Source: Azospirillum brasilense (GTDB taxonomy: Bacteria > Pseudomonadota > Alphaproteobacteria > Azospirillales > Azospirillaceae). Taken from it: a stretch of 64,000 nt of DNA. The notes under the pieces were generated by a model that made no database searches, had not been told where the DNA came from, and saw nothing but the letters and a program-made list of their open reading frames with translations. The DNA is taken from the NCBI RefSeq assembly GCF_007827795.1, contig NZ_VITI01000004.1, forward strand, positions 372,001 through 436,000, in the 5' to 3' direction. Position 1 is the stretch's first letter, and each line of letters begins with the position of its first letter. A program made the translations under genes and the position numbers. Below are positions 36,868-46,554 of the stretch, piece after piece.

Positions 36868-38151
36868 TTACAGGTAGCCGAGCTTCCGGGGCAGCCAAAG
36901 CGCCAGTTCCGGCACGAAGGTCACCAGCACCAGCGCGCAGAGCATCGCCGCGACCATCCACAGCACCCAGCGCACCGTCGACTCCATGCTGATGCCGGCC
37001 ACCCGCGTGGTCACCATCAGGTTCACCGCCATGGGCGGCGTGAACTGGCCGATGGCGAGGTTCATGGTCAGCATCACGCCGAACCACACCGGGTCCCAGT
37101 GGAAGGCGGTCATGATCGGGGTCAGCAGCGGCAGCAGGATCAGGAAGATCGACACCGCGTCGAGCACCATCCCCAGCGCCAGCAGCGCCACGTTCAGCAG
37201 CAGCAGGACGAGGACCTCGCTGCCCACCCCCTCGATCGCCAGGGCGGCGACCCGGTCGAAGGCGCCCAGCGTGCTGCCCGCCCAGGCGAAAACGCTGGAC
37301 AGCGCGATGATGAGAAGCACCACGGCGGACATCTCCGCCGCTTCGGCCAACACCTCGTACAGCTCGCGCCAGGTCAGGCTGCGGTAGACGAAGACGCCGA
37401 CGGCCAGACCATAGAAGACGGCGACCACCGCCGCCTCGGTCGGGGTGAAGGCGCCGGTGCGCAGACCGCCCAGGATGATGACCGGGGCCAGCAGCCCCCA
37501 GATCGCCTGCCGCAGGCTGCGCCAGAAGGGCGGGCGCGGGCCGGCGTCCTTCAGGCCGAAGCCGTGCTTGCGCGACAGCCAGATCGTCGGCGCCAGCAGC
37601 GACAGACCGGCCAGCACGCCGGGGATCAGCCCCGCCGCGAACAGCGCCGGCACCGACGCCTGCGGGACCAGGACGCTGTAGATGATGAAGGCGACCGAGG
37701 GCGGGATCAGGATGGCCGTGGCCGCCGCCGCCGCGATCACGCTGGCCGAGAAGGCCTTGGGATAGCCGGCCTTGTGCATGGACGGGATCATGACCGTGGC
37801 GACCGCCGCCGCGTCGGCCGGGCCGGAGCCGGAGATGCCGCCCATCACCATGCAGACCAGGATCGCCACCACCGCCAGCCCGCCGTTCTTCGCCCCGACG
37901 ATGGAGGACGCGAAGGTGACGAGCTGCTTGGCGACGCCCGCCCGCTCGAAGATCAGGCCGGCCAGGATGAAGACCGGGATCGCCAGCAGCGGGTATTTGG
38001 CGATGCCCGCATAGACGTTGGTCGGAACCGACAGGATGCCGAGTTGCGCGTCCAGGATCGCCAGCGACCCCGCCAGCCCCAGGGCCACCGCCAGCGGCGC
38101 GCCGATCACCAGCAGCAGCAGGAAGCCGCCGAACAGAATCGTCAACGCCAT
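36868..38151 (-). CDS. dctM: TRAP transporter large permease DctM
   Basis: 427-residue permease with about twelve membrane helices. Family features are GISGSGPADAAAVATVMIPSM near residue 98, ILIPPSVAFIIYSVLV, and GAFTPTEAAVVAVFYGL. It catalyses sodium-coupled uptake of organic acids delivered by the DctP protein. Its start overlaps the DctQ stop by one base. It is the last gene of a dctP-dctQ-dctM operon. Confidence 0.96.
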   Translation of the reverse strand: MALTILFGGFLLLLVIGAPLAVALGLAGSLAILDAQLGILSVPTNVYAGIAKYPLLAIPVFILAGLIFERAGVAKQLVTFASSIVGAKNGGLAVVAILVCMVMGGISGSGPADAAAVATVMIPSMHKAGYPKAFSASVIAAAAATAILIPPSVAFIIYSVLVPQASVPALFAAGLIPGVLAGLSLLAPTIWLSRKHGFGLKDAGPRPPFWRSLRQAIWGLLAPVIILGGLRTGAFTPTEAAVVAVFYGLAVGVFVYRSLTWRELYEVLAEAAEMSAVVLLIIALSSVFAWAGSTLGAFDRVAALAIEGVGSEVLVLLLLNVALLALGMVLDAVSIFLILLPLLTPIMTAFHWDPVWFGVMLTMNLAIGQFTPPMAVNLMVTTRVAGISMESTVRWVLWMVAAMLCALVLVTFVPELALWLPRKLGYL

Positions 38152-38660
38152 CAGGCCGTTCCCTTCGCCGTGCGGATCAGGCGCCCGATCACGCGCAGGG
38201 AAACCACCACCGACAGCAGCGGAAGCCAGACCGTGTAGAGCCATTGCGGGTTGCCCAGGCCGGGCGAGGTTTCCTCGAACCGCCACTGGTCGTAGGTCAG
38301 GCGCCCGCCGTACCAGACGAGCAGGCCGAACATCGCCAGAGCCGCCGTCCAGGCCACCAGCTCCGTCACCCGGCGCAGGGCCGGCGGCAATTTCTCGGCG
38401 ATGAAGGTGATGCGGATGTGCCGGTCGGCGGCGGCGGCGACGGCGGAACCGAACAGCGTCATGACCACCAGCAGGAAGATCGAATATTCCTCGGTGAAGG
38501 CCAGGGACACGTCGGTCAGGTAGCGCGTCACGACGTTGGCGAAGGTGACGAGGCACAGGGCGGCCATGGACAGGGCGGCGAGCGAACGCTCCAGCGTCAC
38601 CGGCACCCGCGTCTTGGGCTGCTCCGTCGCCATGCCGGCTTCCAGCAGATCGTTGTTCAT
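38151..38660 (-). CDS. dctQ: TRAP transporter small permease DctQ
   Basis: 169 residues with four membrane helices and the family's FANVVTRYLTDVSLAFTEEYSIFLLV block, then DRHIRITFI. It stabilises the DctM large permease. It sits between dctP and dctM, overlaps dctM by one base and follows dctP after 87 bases that include a partial CCCCCACC palindrome (38689-38727). Confidence 0.95.
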   Translation of the reverse strand: MNNDLLEAGMATEQPKTRVPVTLERSLAALSMAALCLVTFANVVTRYLTDVSLAFTEEYSIFLLVVMTLFGSAVAAAADRHIRITFIAEKLPPALRRVTELVAWTAALAMFGLLVWYGGRLTYDQWRFEETSPGLGNPQWLYTVWLPLLSVVVSLRVIGRLIRTAKGTA

Positions 38661-38747
38661 CGGAAAATCTCGAAGTGGGAATCGATTGCCCCCACCCTCT
38701 CCCCTTGCGGATCAGGATGGGGGCAATGACTTGGGCAGTCCGCGGGC

Positions 38748-39785
38748 TTACTTCCGGTTGGCGACGGAGGTCTCGGCGGCTTTCACGAGGTCGGGACCGA
38801 TGGTCTTGGCCCACTTGTCGTAGACGGCCTGGGTGGCCTTCTGGAACGCCTTCTGCTGCTCGGGCGTCAGCTGCACGACCTCGACGCCCTGGGCGGCGAT
38901 GTCCTTCAGCAGGCTGTCGTCCTGGGCGGTGATGCCCTTGCGGGCGATGGCGACCTCCTCCGCGGCGGCCTGGACGGCGGCGGCGCGGACCGCCTCCTGG
39001 TCCTCCTTCGACCAGCTGTTCCAGACCTCCTTGTTGACCACGAAGATCAGCGGATCGGCGACGTAGCCCCACAGCGTCAGGTGCTTCTGGCCGAGCGTCG
39101 GCAGCTTGCCGGCGACGAACACGCCGACCGGGTTCTCCTGCCCGTCGACGGCGCCGGTGGACAGCGCCGGCTGCGCGTCGGCCCAGCTCATCTGCGTCGG
39201 GTTGGCGCCCAGCGCGGTGAAGGTGTCGAGGTAGAGCGGGGAACCGACGACGCGGATCTTCAGGCCCTTCAGATCCTCCGGCGTGCGGATCGCGCGCTTG
39301 GAGTTGGAAACCTCGCGGAAGCCGTTCTCGCCCCAGGCCAGCGGCACCACGTCCTTGGTGGCGAGCAGGTCGAACAGCTGCTTGCCGACCGGCCCCTGGG
39401 TCAGCGCGTCCATCGCCTTGTGGTCGGGCATCAGGAAGGGCAGCGAGAAGAGGTTCAGCTCCTTCACCTGCGGCGACCAGTTGATGGTGGAGCCCACCGC
39501 CATGTCGATCACGCCCTGGCGCAGCGCGGTGAATTCCTTGGTCTGGTCGCCGTTCACCAGGGCGGAGCCGGGATACATCTTCACATTGATGCGCCCGTTG
39601 GTCTTCTCCTTGACCAGCTCGGCCCAGCGGTCGCCGCCGATGCCCCAGGGGAACGGCTTGCCCAGCACGGTGGACAGCTTGTACTCGGCCTTGTAGTCCG
39701 CCGCCGCCGCGCCGTTGGCGACCACGCCCGGCAGCACCATGGCGGCCAGCGCCAGACCGGCGAACAGCGCCTTCATCGACTTCAT
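38748..39785 (-). CDS. dctP: TRAP transporter substrate-binding protein DctP
   Basis: 345-residue periplasmic solute receptor. A signal peptide (MKSMKALFAGLALAAMVLPG) ends near AAAAD. The hallmark RTPEDLKGLKIRVVGSPLYL contains the Arg that binds the substrate carboxylate, and GAVDGQENPVGVF follows in the hinge region. The ligand is probably a C4-dicarboxylate or related organic acid. First gene of the operon; an upstream gap of about 115 bases should hold the promoter. Confidence 0.94.
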   Translation of the reverse strand: MKSMKALFAGLALAAMVLPGVVANGAAAADYKAEYKLSTVLGKPFPWGIGGDRWAELVKEKTNGRINVKMYPGSALVNGDQTKEFTALRQGVIDMAVGSTINWSPQVKELNLFSLPFLMPDHKAMDALTQGPVGKQLFDLLATKDVVPLAWGENGFREVSNSKRAIRTPEDLKGLKIRVVGSPLYLDTFTALGANPTQMSWADAQPALSTGAVDGQENPVGVFVAGKLPTLGQKHLTLWGYVADPLIFVVNKEVWNSWSKEDQEAVRAAAVQAAAEEVAIARKGITAQDDSLLKDIAAQGVEVVQLTPEQQKAFQKATQAVYDKWAKTIGPDLVKAAETSVANRK

Positions 39786-39901
39786 TCTTGTTTCCTCCCA
39801 CATACCGCAAACGAAAGATCGGACCGGGATCGTACAGAGGCACGCACGACTGTTCCACGCGGAATTTGACGGCCCGCCCCCAAGCCTGGGACAATGCCGT
39901 C

Positions 39902-40558
39902 ATGCATATGTGCAAAATCCCAACAATCGGGGCATTGACGGTCGGACTTTTAGGGGGCTGGCTGGCTCTTCCGGCGGGTGCTGCCCTGGCGCAATCGGCG
40001 GCGACGCCCGCCGTCCCGCTCGGCCCCAACCCCAGCGAATGCGAGATCCAGGCCGCCCTGTTCGGCGCCGCCGGACCCGGCTGCCCGCCCATCGTGATGA
40101 AGCGCCCGCCGCCGCCGCCCCCGGCTCCCGCCCCCGCATCGCCTCCCGCCCCGGTGGCGGTGCCCGCCCTGCCGGGGCCGCCGCCGGACCCGCCCGTCGC
40201 GGCGCTGAAGGCCGGGCTCCGCGCCGCCTTCCGGATCGGCTTCGACTTCAACTCGGCGCGCATCCGCCCGGAATCGCGGGCGGTGCTCGACCGCATCGGC
40301 GCGGTGATGACGGCGCCGGAGGCGGCGACCGCCCGCTTCCGCATCGTCGGCCACACCGACGCGGTGGGCGGCGACACGGCCAACCGGGCGCTTTCGCAAC
40401 GCCGGGCCGACGCGGTCGCGGATTATCTGGCGGAGCGGCACGGCGTGCGCCGCGACCGGCTGGACACCGCCGGGATGGGCGCGCGGGAACCCCTGCTGCC
40501 CAAGACGCCGAAGGCCGCTGAGAACCGGCGGGTGGAGATCGTCAATCTGGGAGGATAA
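39902..40558 (+). CDS. OmpA-family peptidoglycan-binding protein
   Basis: 218 residues. A signal peptide (TVGLLGGWLALPAGAALA) is followed by a Pro-rich linker of PPPP and PAPAP stretches. The C-terminal OmpA domain begins AFRIGFDFNSARIRPESR, continues through FRIVGHTDAVGGDTANRALSQRRADAV and ends AENRRVEIVNLGG, the peptidoglycan-binding motifs. It probably anchors in the outer membrane or periplasm. It is convergent with the tagF gene, 15 bases away, and may or may not belong functionally to the type VI-like set. Confidence 0.9.
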   Translation: MHMCKIPTIGALTVGLLGGWLALPAGAALAQSAATPAVPLGPNPSECEIQAALFGAAGPGCPPIVMKRPPPPPPAPAPASPPAPVAVPALPGPPPDPPVAALKAGLRAAFRIGFDFNSARIRPESRAVLDRIGAVMTAPEAATARFRIVGHTDAVGGDTANRALSQRRADAVADYLAERHGVRRDRLDTAGMGAREPLLPKTPKAAENRRVEIVNLGG

Positions 40559-40573
40559 GCTTTCCTCCGCCCC

Positions 40574-41218
40574 CTACCCGTCCAGATCGTCCCAACCGCG
40601 CCGTTCCCAAGCGCCGTCGATGAAGGCGGCGGCGCGGGTCGAGCGGGGAAGGCCGCAGCAGGTCAGCACCGAGGGTGGAACCCGCCCGCCGCCGCGGCTC
40701 CACCACAGGCTGGCGCGGGGCGGCAGTGGGCCGACGCGCTCCTCGACCACGGTGGCGACGGTGGGGTCGGCGCCGTTGGGCTCCGGACGCCCAAGGATCG
40801 CCATGCGCGCCGGCAGGGCGTCCACGTCGGCCCCGGCGCGGCAGGCGTCGGCGGCGATGGATTCCGCGCGGGTGAACCAGTGCAGGCAGGCGACGGGCAC
40901 CACCGCCAGATCGGTGCCGTAGGGCAGCGTGCCGACGATGGTGAAAGGGTATTGCCGGCCCACCCGGTCGGCGCTGGGCATCATGATGCCGGCCAGCGGC
41001 GGTTCGCCGCACAGGCCGGGGGACAGGGCGAAGCGCCAGACCGGGGCCGACTGGAACAGCCGCTCCCAGGGCGAGCCAAGCTGGCGCACCGCCGCCTCCA
41101 GAACCTCCGTCAGCCAGGCGTCCCAGGGAAGCAGCACGCCGCGCGGCAGGCCGTAGCCCACGAAATCGCCGCGCGCCGGCACCTTCCCATGGAAGCCCAC
41201 CGCGAAACCGGGGCTCAT
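40574..41218 (-). CDS. tagF: Type VI secretion-associated protein TagF (DUF2094)
   Basis: 214 residues. The N-terminal VGFHGKVPARGDFVGYGLPR and PWDAWLTEVLEAA are diagnostic of TagF, a post-translational repressor of type VI secretion in Pseudomonas and Agrobacterium. The GVIMMPSADRVGRQYPFT-like block (GIMMPSADRVGRQYPFTIVG) is also typical. It is single-domain, not the PppA fusion found in some rhizobia. Its start shares one base with the tssM stop (TGATG). No other regulator of the pathway (PpkA, PppA, Fha) is seen in the window. Confidence 0.9.
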   Translation of the reverse strand: MSPGFAVGFHGKVPARGDFVGYGLPRGVLLPWDAWLTEVLEAAVRQLGSPWERLFQSAPVWRFALSPGLCGEPPLAGIMMPSADRVGRQYPFTIVGTLPYGTDLAVVPVACLHWFTRAESIAADACRAGADVDALPARMAILGRPEPNGADPTVATVVEERVGPLPPRASLWWSRGGGRVPPSVLTCCGLPRSTRAAAFIDGAWERRGWDDLDG

Positions 41219-43224
41219 CAGCCGGCCCCGCCGTCGTTGGGGGTGCGGGGCATCGGCGCGGTCGGCTGGCCCAGCACGTCGAGGACGCGGGACACCAGCG
41301 CCTCGTCGGGCGGCACCGGGGCGAAGCCGGCCTCGACCAGAGCGGCCAGATGATCGCCCAGCGCCCGGCGCTCCGCCTCATGGGCGGGGCCGGGCAGCGT
41401 GCGCCGCCAGTCGGCGGCCAGCCATTCGGCCAGCACCGCCGGGTCCAGCGGCTCCCGCCCGCCGATCATGGCGTAGGCGCGCAGGCTCTGCCGCAGCAGG
41501 TCGGGCCGCGCCCAGCCGGTGCGCAGCTGCTCCTCCAGCCGCAGCACGATGCGCGACAGGAACACGCTGCGCAGCGCCCGCCGGTAGACGTCCTCGGCGG
41601 GCAGGCCGATGCGCTCCCCCTGCGACAGGCCGAAGCCGAGCAGGGAGGCCCGCCGCTCCGCCCGCTCGGTCCAGCCGGCCGGAAGCGCGCGCAGCGCGTC
41701 GAGCGCCGGCAGGACGGCCAGGAAATCGGAATCCTCCACCCGCGTCAGCGAGCGCGGCGGGGTGTCGAGGACGCGCAGCCGCTCCTCCGCCACCGCCACG
41801 GCGGCCTCCGCCCGCGCCAGCAGCGCCTCGTTGGCGCGGTGGCTGCTCAGCCCGGCCAGCCCCAGCAGCAGGCCCGCTGCCGCCGTCCCGCCCAGCGCCC
41901 AGACATGGCGCCGCCGCCGCGCCCGCTCCAGCTTGCGATCCACCCCGACCATGTTGGCTTCGGGGAAGACCACCTCGGGCAGCAGCCGTTCCAGGAAGAA
42001 GGTCTGGGCCGGCGATTCCGCGGAGGCGCCGGGCTGGGTCGCGCTGGTCAGGTAGATGCCGCGCAGCAGCGGCACCGCCTCCTCGGCCTCCGCGGTGAAG
42101 GCGGTGTCGACGAGATCGGCCAGCGCCGCCTCGAACGCCGCCATGCGCAGCGGGAAGGCGAAGGCGTCGCCGCGCCGCTGGATGTCCGGCTCCTGGTGCA
42201 GCCGTTCGGGCAACCGCTCCTCCAGCCGGCGCAGCAGCGCGGCGTACTGCGCGTGGAAGCTGGCGAGCGGGCCGGGCGGCATGTCCTCCACCGGGAAGGT
42301 GATGCCCCAGATCTGGCCGCGCTCCGCCCGGTCCAGCGGGTCGAAATAGGTGGTGAAGCCGTCCACGAGGTCGGCCTTGGTGCACAGCAGATAGACCGGC
42401 ACGCGGATGCCAAGATGGGCGCGCAGCTCGCCCAGCCGCTGGCGGATGGTGATGGCGTGGTTGTGCCGTTCCGCGTCGCTCCAGCCGGCGAGGTCGGTCA
42501 GGCTGATGGTCAGCAGCACGCCGTTCACCGGCTGGCGCGGGCGGTGCTCCTTCAACAGGTCGAGCAGGCCGGACCAGACGCGGCCGTCGATGGCCCGGCG
42601 GCTGTCCTGGGTGGTGTAGCGGCCCGCCGTGTCGATCAGTACCGCCTCGTCGGTGAACCACCAGTCGCAGTTGCGCGTGCCGCCCAGATTCTGCACCGGC
42701 ATGCCGTCCAGCCCGCCGCCCAGCGCCGCGCCCAGCCGGGCGTTGGCCAACGCGGTGGTCTTGCCCGAGCCGGGGGCGCCGATCACCAGATACCAGGGAA
42801 GCTGGTAGAGATACTGGCCGCCCCAGCGCGCGCCGAAGCGCTGCGTCTTCAGCCGGTCGATCACCGCGTCCAGCCGCTCGCGCACCGTGCCCAGCTCGTC
42901 CAGCGACGCCTTCAGCTCGGGATCGCGGGACGCCGCCAGCGCCTCGACGAAACGGGCGTTGGCGGCGCTCTGCCGGCCGTCCTCGTGCCGGTTCAGCGCG
43001 TACCACAGGCCGAGCAGGAACAGCGCCGGCAGCAGGCGGGCCAGGCCGCCGAACCCGAGCAGCGGCATCACCGCCCAGCCGAGCAGCCCCACTGAAAGGG
43101 CGACCGCGAGCGTGGTCCACCAGCGCAGGCGCGGCGCCATCGCCGGATCGGCGCGGCGGGACCGGTTGCGGGCCCGGTTGGGGAAGCGGGATTCGGGGCG
43201 GGTGCGCGGAGACGGTTCGCTCAT
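41218..43224 (-). CDS. tssM: Shortened TssM/IcmF-family protein
   Basis: 668 residues. Two N-terminal helices (about 36-58 and 62-78), a Walker A GAPGSGKTTALA at 149-160, a DTAGRY Walker B-like motif and a third helix near 445-462 match the N-terminal half of TssM, the inner-membrane core of type VI secretion. Usual TssM proteins are about 1100-1200 residues and continue with a large periplasmic domain; here only about 200 residues follow the third helix before the stop, where tagF begins directly. No frameshift is visible, so this looks like a true short form or a deletion. Confidence 0.88.
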   Translation of the reverse strand: MSEPSPRTRPESRFPNRARNRSRRADPAMAPRLRWWTTLAVALSVGLLGWAVMPLLGFGGLARLLPALFLLGLWYALNRHEDGRQSAANARFVEALAASRDPELKASLDELGTVRERLDAVIDRLKTQRFGARWGGQYLYQLPWYLVIGAPGSGKTTALANARLGAALGGGLDGMPVQNLGGTRNCDWWFTDEAVLIDTAGRYTTQDSRRAIDGRVWSGLLDLLKEHRPRQPVNGVLLTISLTDLAGWSDAERHNHAITIRQRLGELRAHLGIRVPVYLLCTKADLVDGFTTYFDPLDRAERGQIWGITFPVEDMPPGPLASFHAQYAALLRRLEERLPERLHQEPDIQRRGDAFAFPLRMAAFEAALADLVDTAFTAEAEEAVPLLRGIYLTSATQPGASAESPAQTFFLERLLPEVVFPEANMVGVDRKLERARRRRHVWALGGTAAAGLLLGLAGLSSHRANEALLARAEAAVAVAEERLRVLDTPPRSLTRVEDSDFLAVLPALDALRALPAGWTERAERRASLLGFGLSQGERIGLPAEDVYRRALRSVFLSRIVLRLEEQLRTGWARPDLLRQSLRAYAMIGGREPLDPAVLAEWLAADWRRTLPGPAHEAERRALGDHLAALVEAGFAPVPPDEALVSRVLDVLGQPTAPMPRTPNDGGAG

Positions 43225-43234
43225 GGACCGCGGC

Positions 43235-44578
43235 CTATTCGGGGTAGAGGCGGACATCGACGCGCCGGTTGGCGCCCCGGTTGGCCGGCGTGGTGTTGGG
43301 GGCCAGCGGTTCGCGCTCGCCCCGCCCTTCTGCGGTCAGGCGCTCGGTGCCCAGCGTGCGCTCCAGGATCTTCAGCACGGCCATCGCCCGCGCCTCGGTC
43401 AGCGCCTCCGGCGTCGGCAGCCCGCCGCCGCGCGGGGTCTGGTCGTCGGTGTGGGCGACCACCAGCACGCGCCCCGCCTCGGGACCCAGCGCCTGCCCGA
43501 CGCGGTCGACCACGGCGCGGTAGCGGGCGCGGATCGCGTCGCTGCCGGTGGCGAACATGCCCGCCCCCTCGATGCGGATGACCAGCGCCCCGTCGTCGCC
43601 GGCCAGCACCGCCACGGCGCCGGAACGGATCTCCGGCTGGAGCAGGGCGGTGACCCGGACGGCCAGCGCCGGACCCGCGCTGGGCGGGGGCGGCGGGACG
43701 GCGCGGACCAGCTCCAGCGGCCGGTCGGGAAGCAACGCGCCCAGCCGGCCCACCACCGCGTCCGCCCGGCCGCCCAGCGAGGCGGACAGGTTCAGGAACA
43801 GCCCGCCGAGCAGCGTCGCCACCGCCACCGCGGCCAGCCAGGGCGGCAGGACGTGCCCCAGCGGGCGGAAGCGTTCGGCGACGCCGCGCCATTGCGGCGA
43901 CAGCGCACGCTCCCGCTCGCCGCGCAGGCGGCGCAGCACGCGGAACAGCTCGTCCCGCAGGTGGGCGAGGTCGTGGGCGCCACGCGGCTTGTCGCGGAAC
44001 TTGCCCTCGAAGCCCAGCGACAGGCAGGCGTAGAACAGCTCCAGCTCCAGCCGGTGCAGGCGCGGGTCGCTCAGCATGGTGTCGAGCAGGTCGAAGAAGC
44101 GGTCCGGCCCGCCGGCGCCGGGATCGACCACCACCGCCAGCCCCTCGCGCGCCCAACGGCAGCGCGCCCCCCAGGGGGTGGCCCGCACCACGTCGTCCAG
44201 CATGGTGCATAGGGCGAAGCGGGCGACGCGCACCTCCTCCGGCGGGACGCCGATGGCGGCGGCCTCCTCCTCGAAGCGGCGAACCTCGGCGAGGATGACG
44301 TCGCGCAGCCCCTCCGGATTCTCGTGCCCCGAGCGTTCGCGCAGCGACCCGGCGAGGTCGAGCAGCGGCCCGGCGGCGGCCAGCAGCGGGTTCAGCGCGC
44401 CGCGCAGCCGCGCTGGCTGCTCCGGCGGCGCCTCCACCTGCGGGCGGTCCTCAGGGGCCACGGCGGGCCCCGCCGCGAGGAAGGCCGGGAGCGCGCGCGG
44501 CCCACCGCCGGACTCCGCGGAAAACTCCCCGCCGTCCCGCAGGCCCGCCCCGCCGCCGAAGCGTCCGTCCGATTCCAT
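43235..44578 (-). CDS. tssL: TssL (DotU) with C-terminal OmpA domain
   Basis: 447 residues. The N-terminal Gly/Ala/Pro-rich segment precedes the DotU cytoplasmic domain (LNPLLAAAGPLLDLAGSL, then FALCTMLDDVVRATPWG and LELFYACLSLGFEGKFR). A membrane helix (LPPWLAAVAVATLLGGLFLNL) is followed by an extended periplasmic OmpA-like domain (IEGAGMFATGSDAIRARY, then VLVVAHTDDQTPRGG and NRGANRRVDVRLYPE). This extended TssL form binds peptidoglycan. It lies 10 bases before tssM, so tssL-tssM-tagF form one operon on the minus strand. Confidence 0.93.
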   Translation of the reverse strand: MESDGRFGGGAGLRDGGEFSAESGGGPRALPAFLAAGPAVAPEDRPQVEAPPEQPARLRGALNPLLAAAGPLLDLAGSLRERSGHENPEGLRDVILAEVRRFEEEAAAIGVPPEEVRVARFALCTMLDDVVRATPWGARCRWAREGLAVVVDPGAGGPDRFFDLLDTMLSDPRLHRLELELFYACLSLGFEGKFRDKPRGAHDLAHLRDELFRVLRRLRGERERALSPQWRGVAERFRPLGHVLPPWLAAVAVATLLGGLFLNLSASLGGRADAVVGRLGALLPDRPLELVRAVPPPPPSAGPALAVRVTALLQPEIRSGAVAVLAGDDGALVIRIEGAGMFATGSDAIRARYRAVVDRVGQALGPEAGRVLVVAHTDDQTPRGGGLPTPEALTEARAMAVLKILERTLGTERLTAEGRGEREPLAPNTTPANRGANRRVDVRLYPE

Positions 44579-44679
44579 GCCCCCGCCGCCACTCTGCTGT
44601 ATGATGATCCGTGTGATGGGAAATCCCCCGCCGGAGGAGGTATAGCAGGCCCGGCCGGATGGGGAAATCGGAGGGTTTG

Positions 44680-45081
44680 ATGCAAATCGCGGAAGAGGTG
44701 CGCGGCCACGTGACGATCCTGCGCCCGGTGGGGCCGATCGACAGCGCCGCCGCCCCCCGGTTCGAGGCGCGGTTGATCGCCGCACTGGCCCCCGCCGCCC
44801 CGGACGCCGGACCGGACGAGCCCGCGAAGGCGCCGGCCGGGCTGGTGCTCGACCTGTCGGCGGTGACGCAACTGACCCCGGCGGGGCTGCGCTCGCTGCT
44901 GCTGGCGGTGCGGCAGGCCCGGCCCGGCCCGGGAAACGCCGGCGCGCGGGCGGGGGTGCGCATCGTGCTGGCGGCGGTGCCCGGCCCGATCCGCGGCGTT
45001 CTGGAGGAGGCCGGGCTGGCGGCGCTGCTGGAGAGCCACGGCGACCTTGAGGCCGCCGTGCGCGCCGCCTCACGACAATGA
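44680..45081 (+). CDS. STAS-domain protein lacking the usual phosphoserine
   Basis: 133 residues with the anti-sigma-antagonist STAS fold (VTILRPVGPIDSAAAPRFE, then GLVLDLSAVTQLTPAGLRSLL). In SpoIIAA-like proteins a Ser precedes the Ala/Ser-Gly-Leu of this segment; here Pro67 (TPAGL) occupies that place, so regulation by the usual phosphorylation seems absent. An insertion (residues ~38-54, Pro/Ala-rich) separates the two strands. It is divergent from tssL. I prefer the second ATG (after GGAGGG) over one 7 codons upstream. Link to the secretion genes is only positional. Confidence 0.8.
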   Translation: MQIAEEVRGHVTILRPVGPIDSAAAPRFEARLIAALAPAAPDAGPDEPAKAPAGLVLDLSAVTQLTPAGLRSLLLAVRQARPGPGNAGARAGVRIVLAAVPGPIRGVLEEAGLAALLESHGDLEAAVRAASRQ

Positions 45082-45082
45082 A

Positions 45083-45253
45083 CTAATCCATATTGCGAAG
45101 ACTGGAGTCGTAGAGCTGCTGCGCCAGGATAGTCTTCAACAGAGCCTCGACGGTAACGCTCATGTAGCGCGCCTGCTGTTCCAGACGCCGATAGACGTCG
45201 AGCGGCAGATCAAGCGTCACGTTGACCCTGCTGGCGTGGGGAAACTCGGCCAT
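45083..45253 (-). CDS. Ribbon-helix-helix (CopG-like) protein
   Basis: 56 residues with the pattern of an RHH DNA-binding fold: the beta-strand [20 protein letters not shown] and then a helix pair ([20 protein letters not shown]). GGAGAGGGG precedes the ATG. Proteins of this kind are antitoxins or small repressors, but no toxin gene is adjacent; it sits head-to-tail against the STAS gene, one base from its stop. It may control a distant operon. Confidence 0.75.
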   Translation of the reverse strand: MAEFPHASRVNVTLDLPLDVYRRLEQQARYMSVTVEALLKTILAQQLYDSSLRNMD

Positions 45254-45392
45254 ATCCCCTCTCCATCTCTGTGAACCGCGTCACGCGACGCCGGGCCACA
45301 GACGATAGGACTCCCCTCCGGCGCGGTCCATGGCGCAGTCCGCGAAGCGCGCTGTGCGGTTGCGCCGGACCGCTCCCCCAAATTGGAGCGCG

Positions 45393-46412
<1,020 letters not shown>

Positions 46413-46456
46413 GACAGGGGATTTCCAATGAAACGGGAGGATCGGGAGAGGTGCTG

Positions 46457-46547
46457 TTGCCCCCACCCCGGCCCTCCCCCGCTGGGCGGTGGAGGGAAAG
46501 TCAAGTCCCCTCCCCCGCCCAGCGGGGGAGGGTTAGGGTGGGGGCAA
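46457..46547. repeat. CCCTCCCC-type palindrome between LLM gene and msrB
   Basis: Arms TTGCCCCCACCCCGGCCCTC... and its near-complement ending AGGGTGGGGGCAA pair over about 40 bases with a few mismatches, around GAAAGTCAAGTC. The inner part (CCCCCGCTGGGC/GCCCAGCGGGGG) is perfect. Same family as 16386-16444. Confidence 0.8.
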
Positions 46548-46554
46548 TGCGGGC

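Noticed and set aside
36868..40383. A minus-strand frame running through dctM and into the OmpA gene region as a single 1171-codon protein
   Set aside because: Only the dctM part has protein character; the upstream part is out of frame with dctQ and dctP, which are complete in other frames.
40675..45073. Long frames on the plus strand opposite tssM and tssL
   Set aside because: They are low-complexity Arg/Ala/Gly sequence typical of antisense frames in GC-rich genes.
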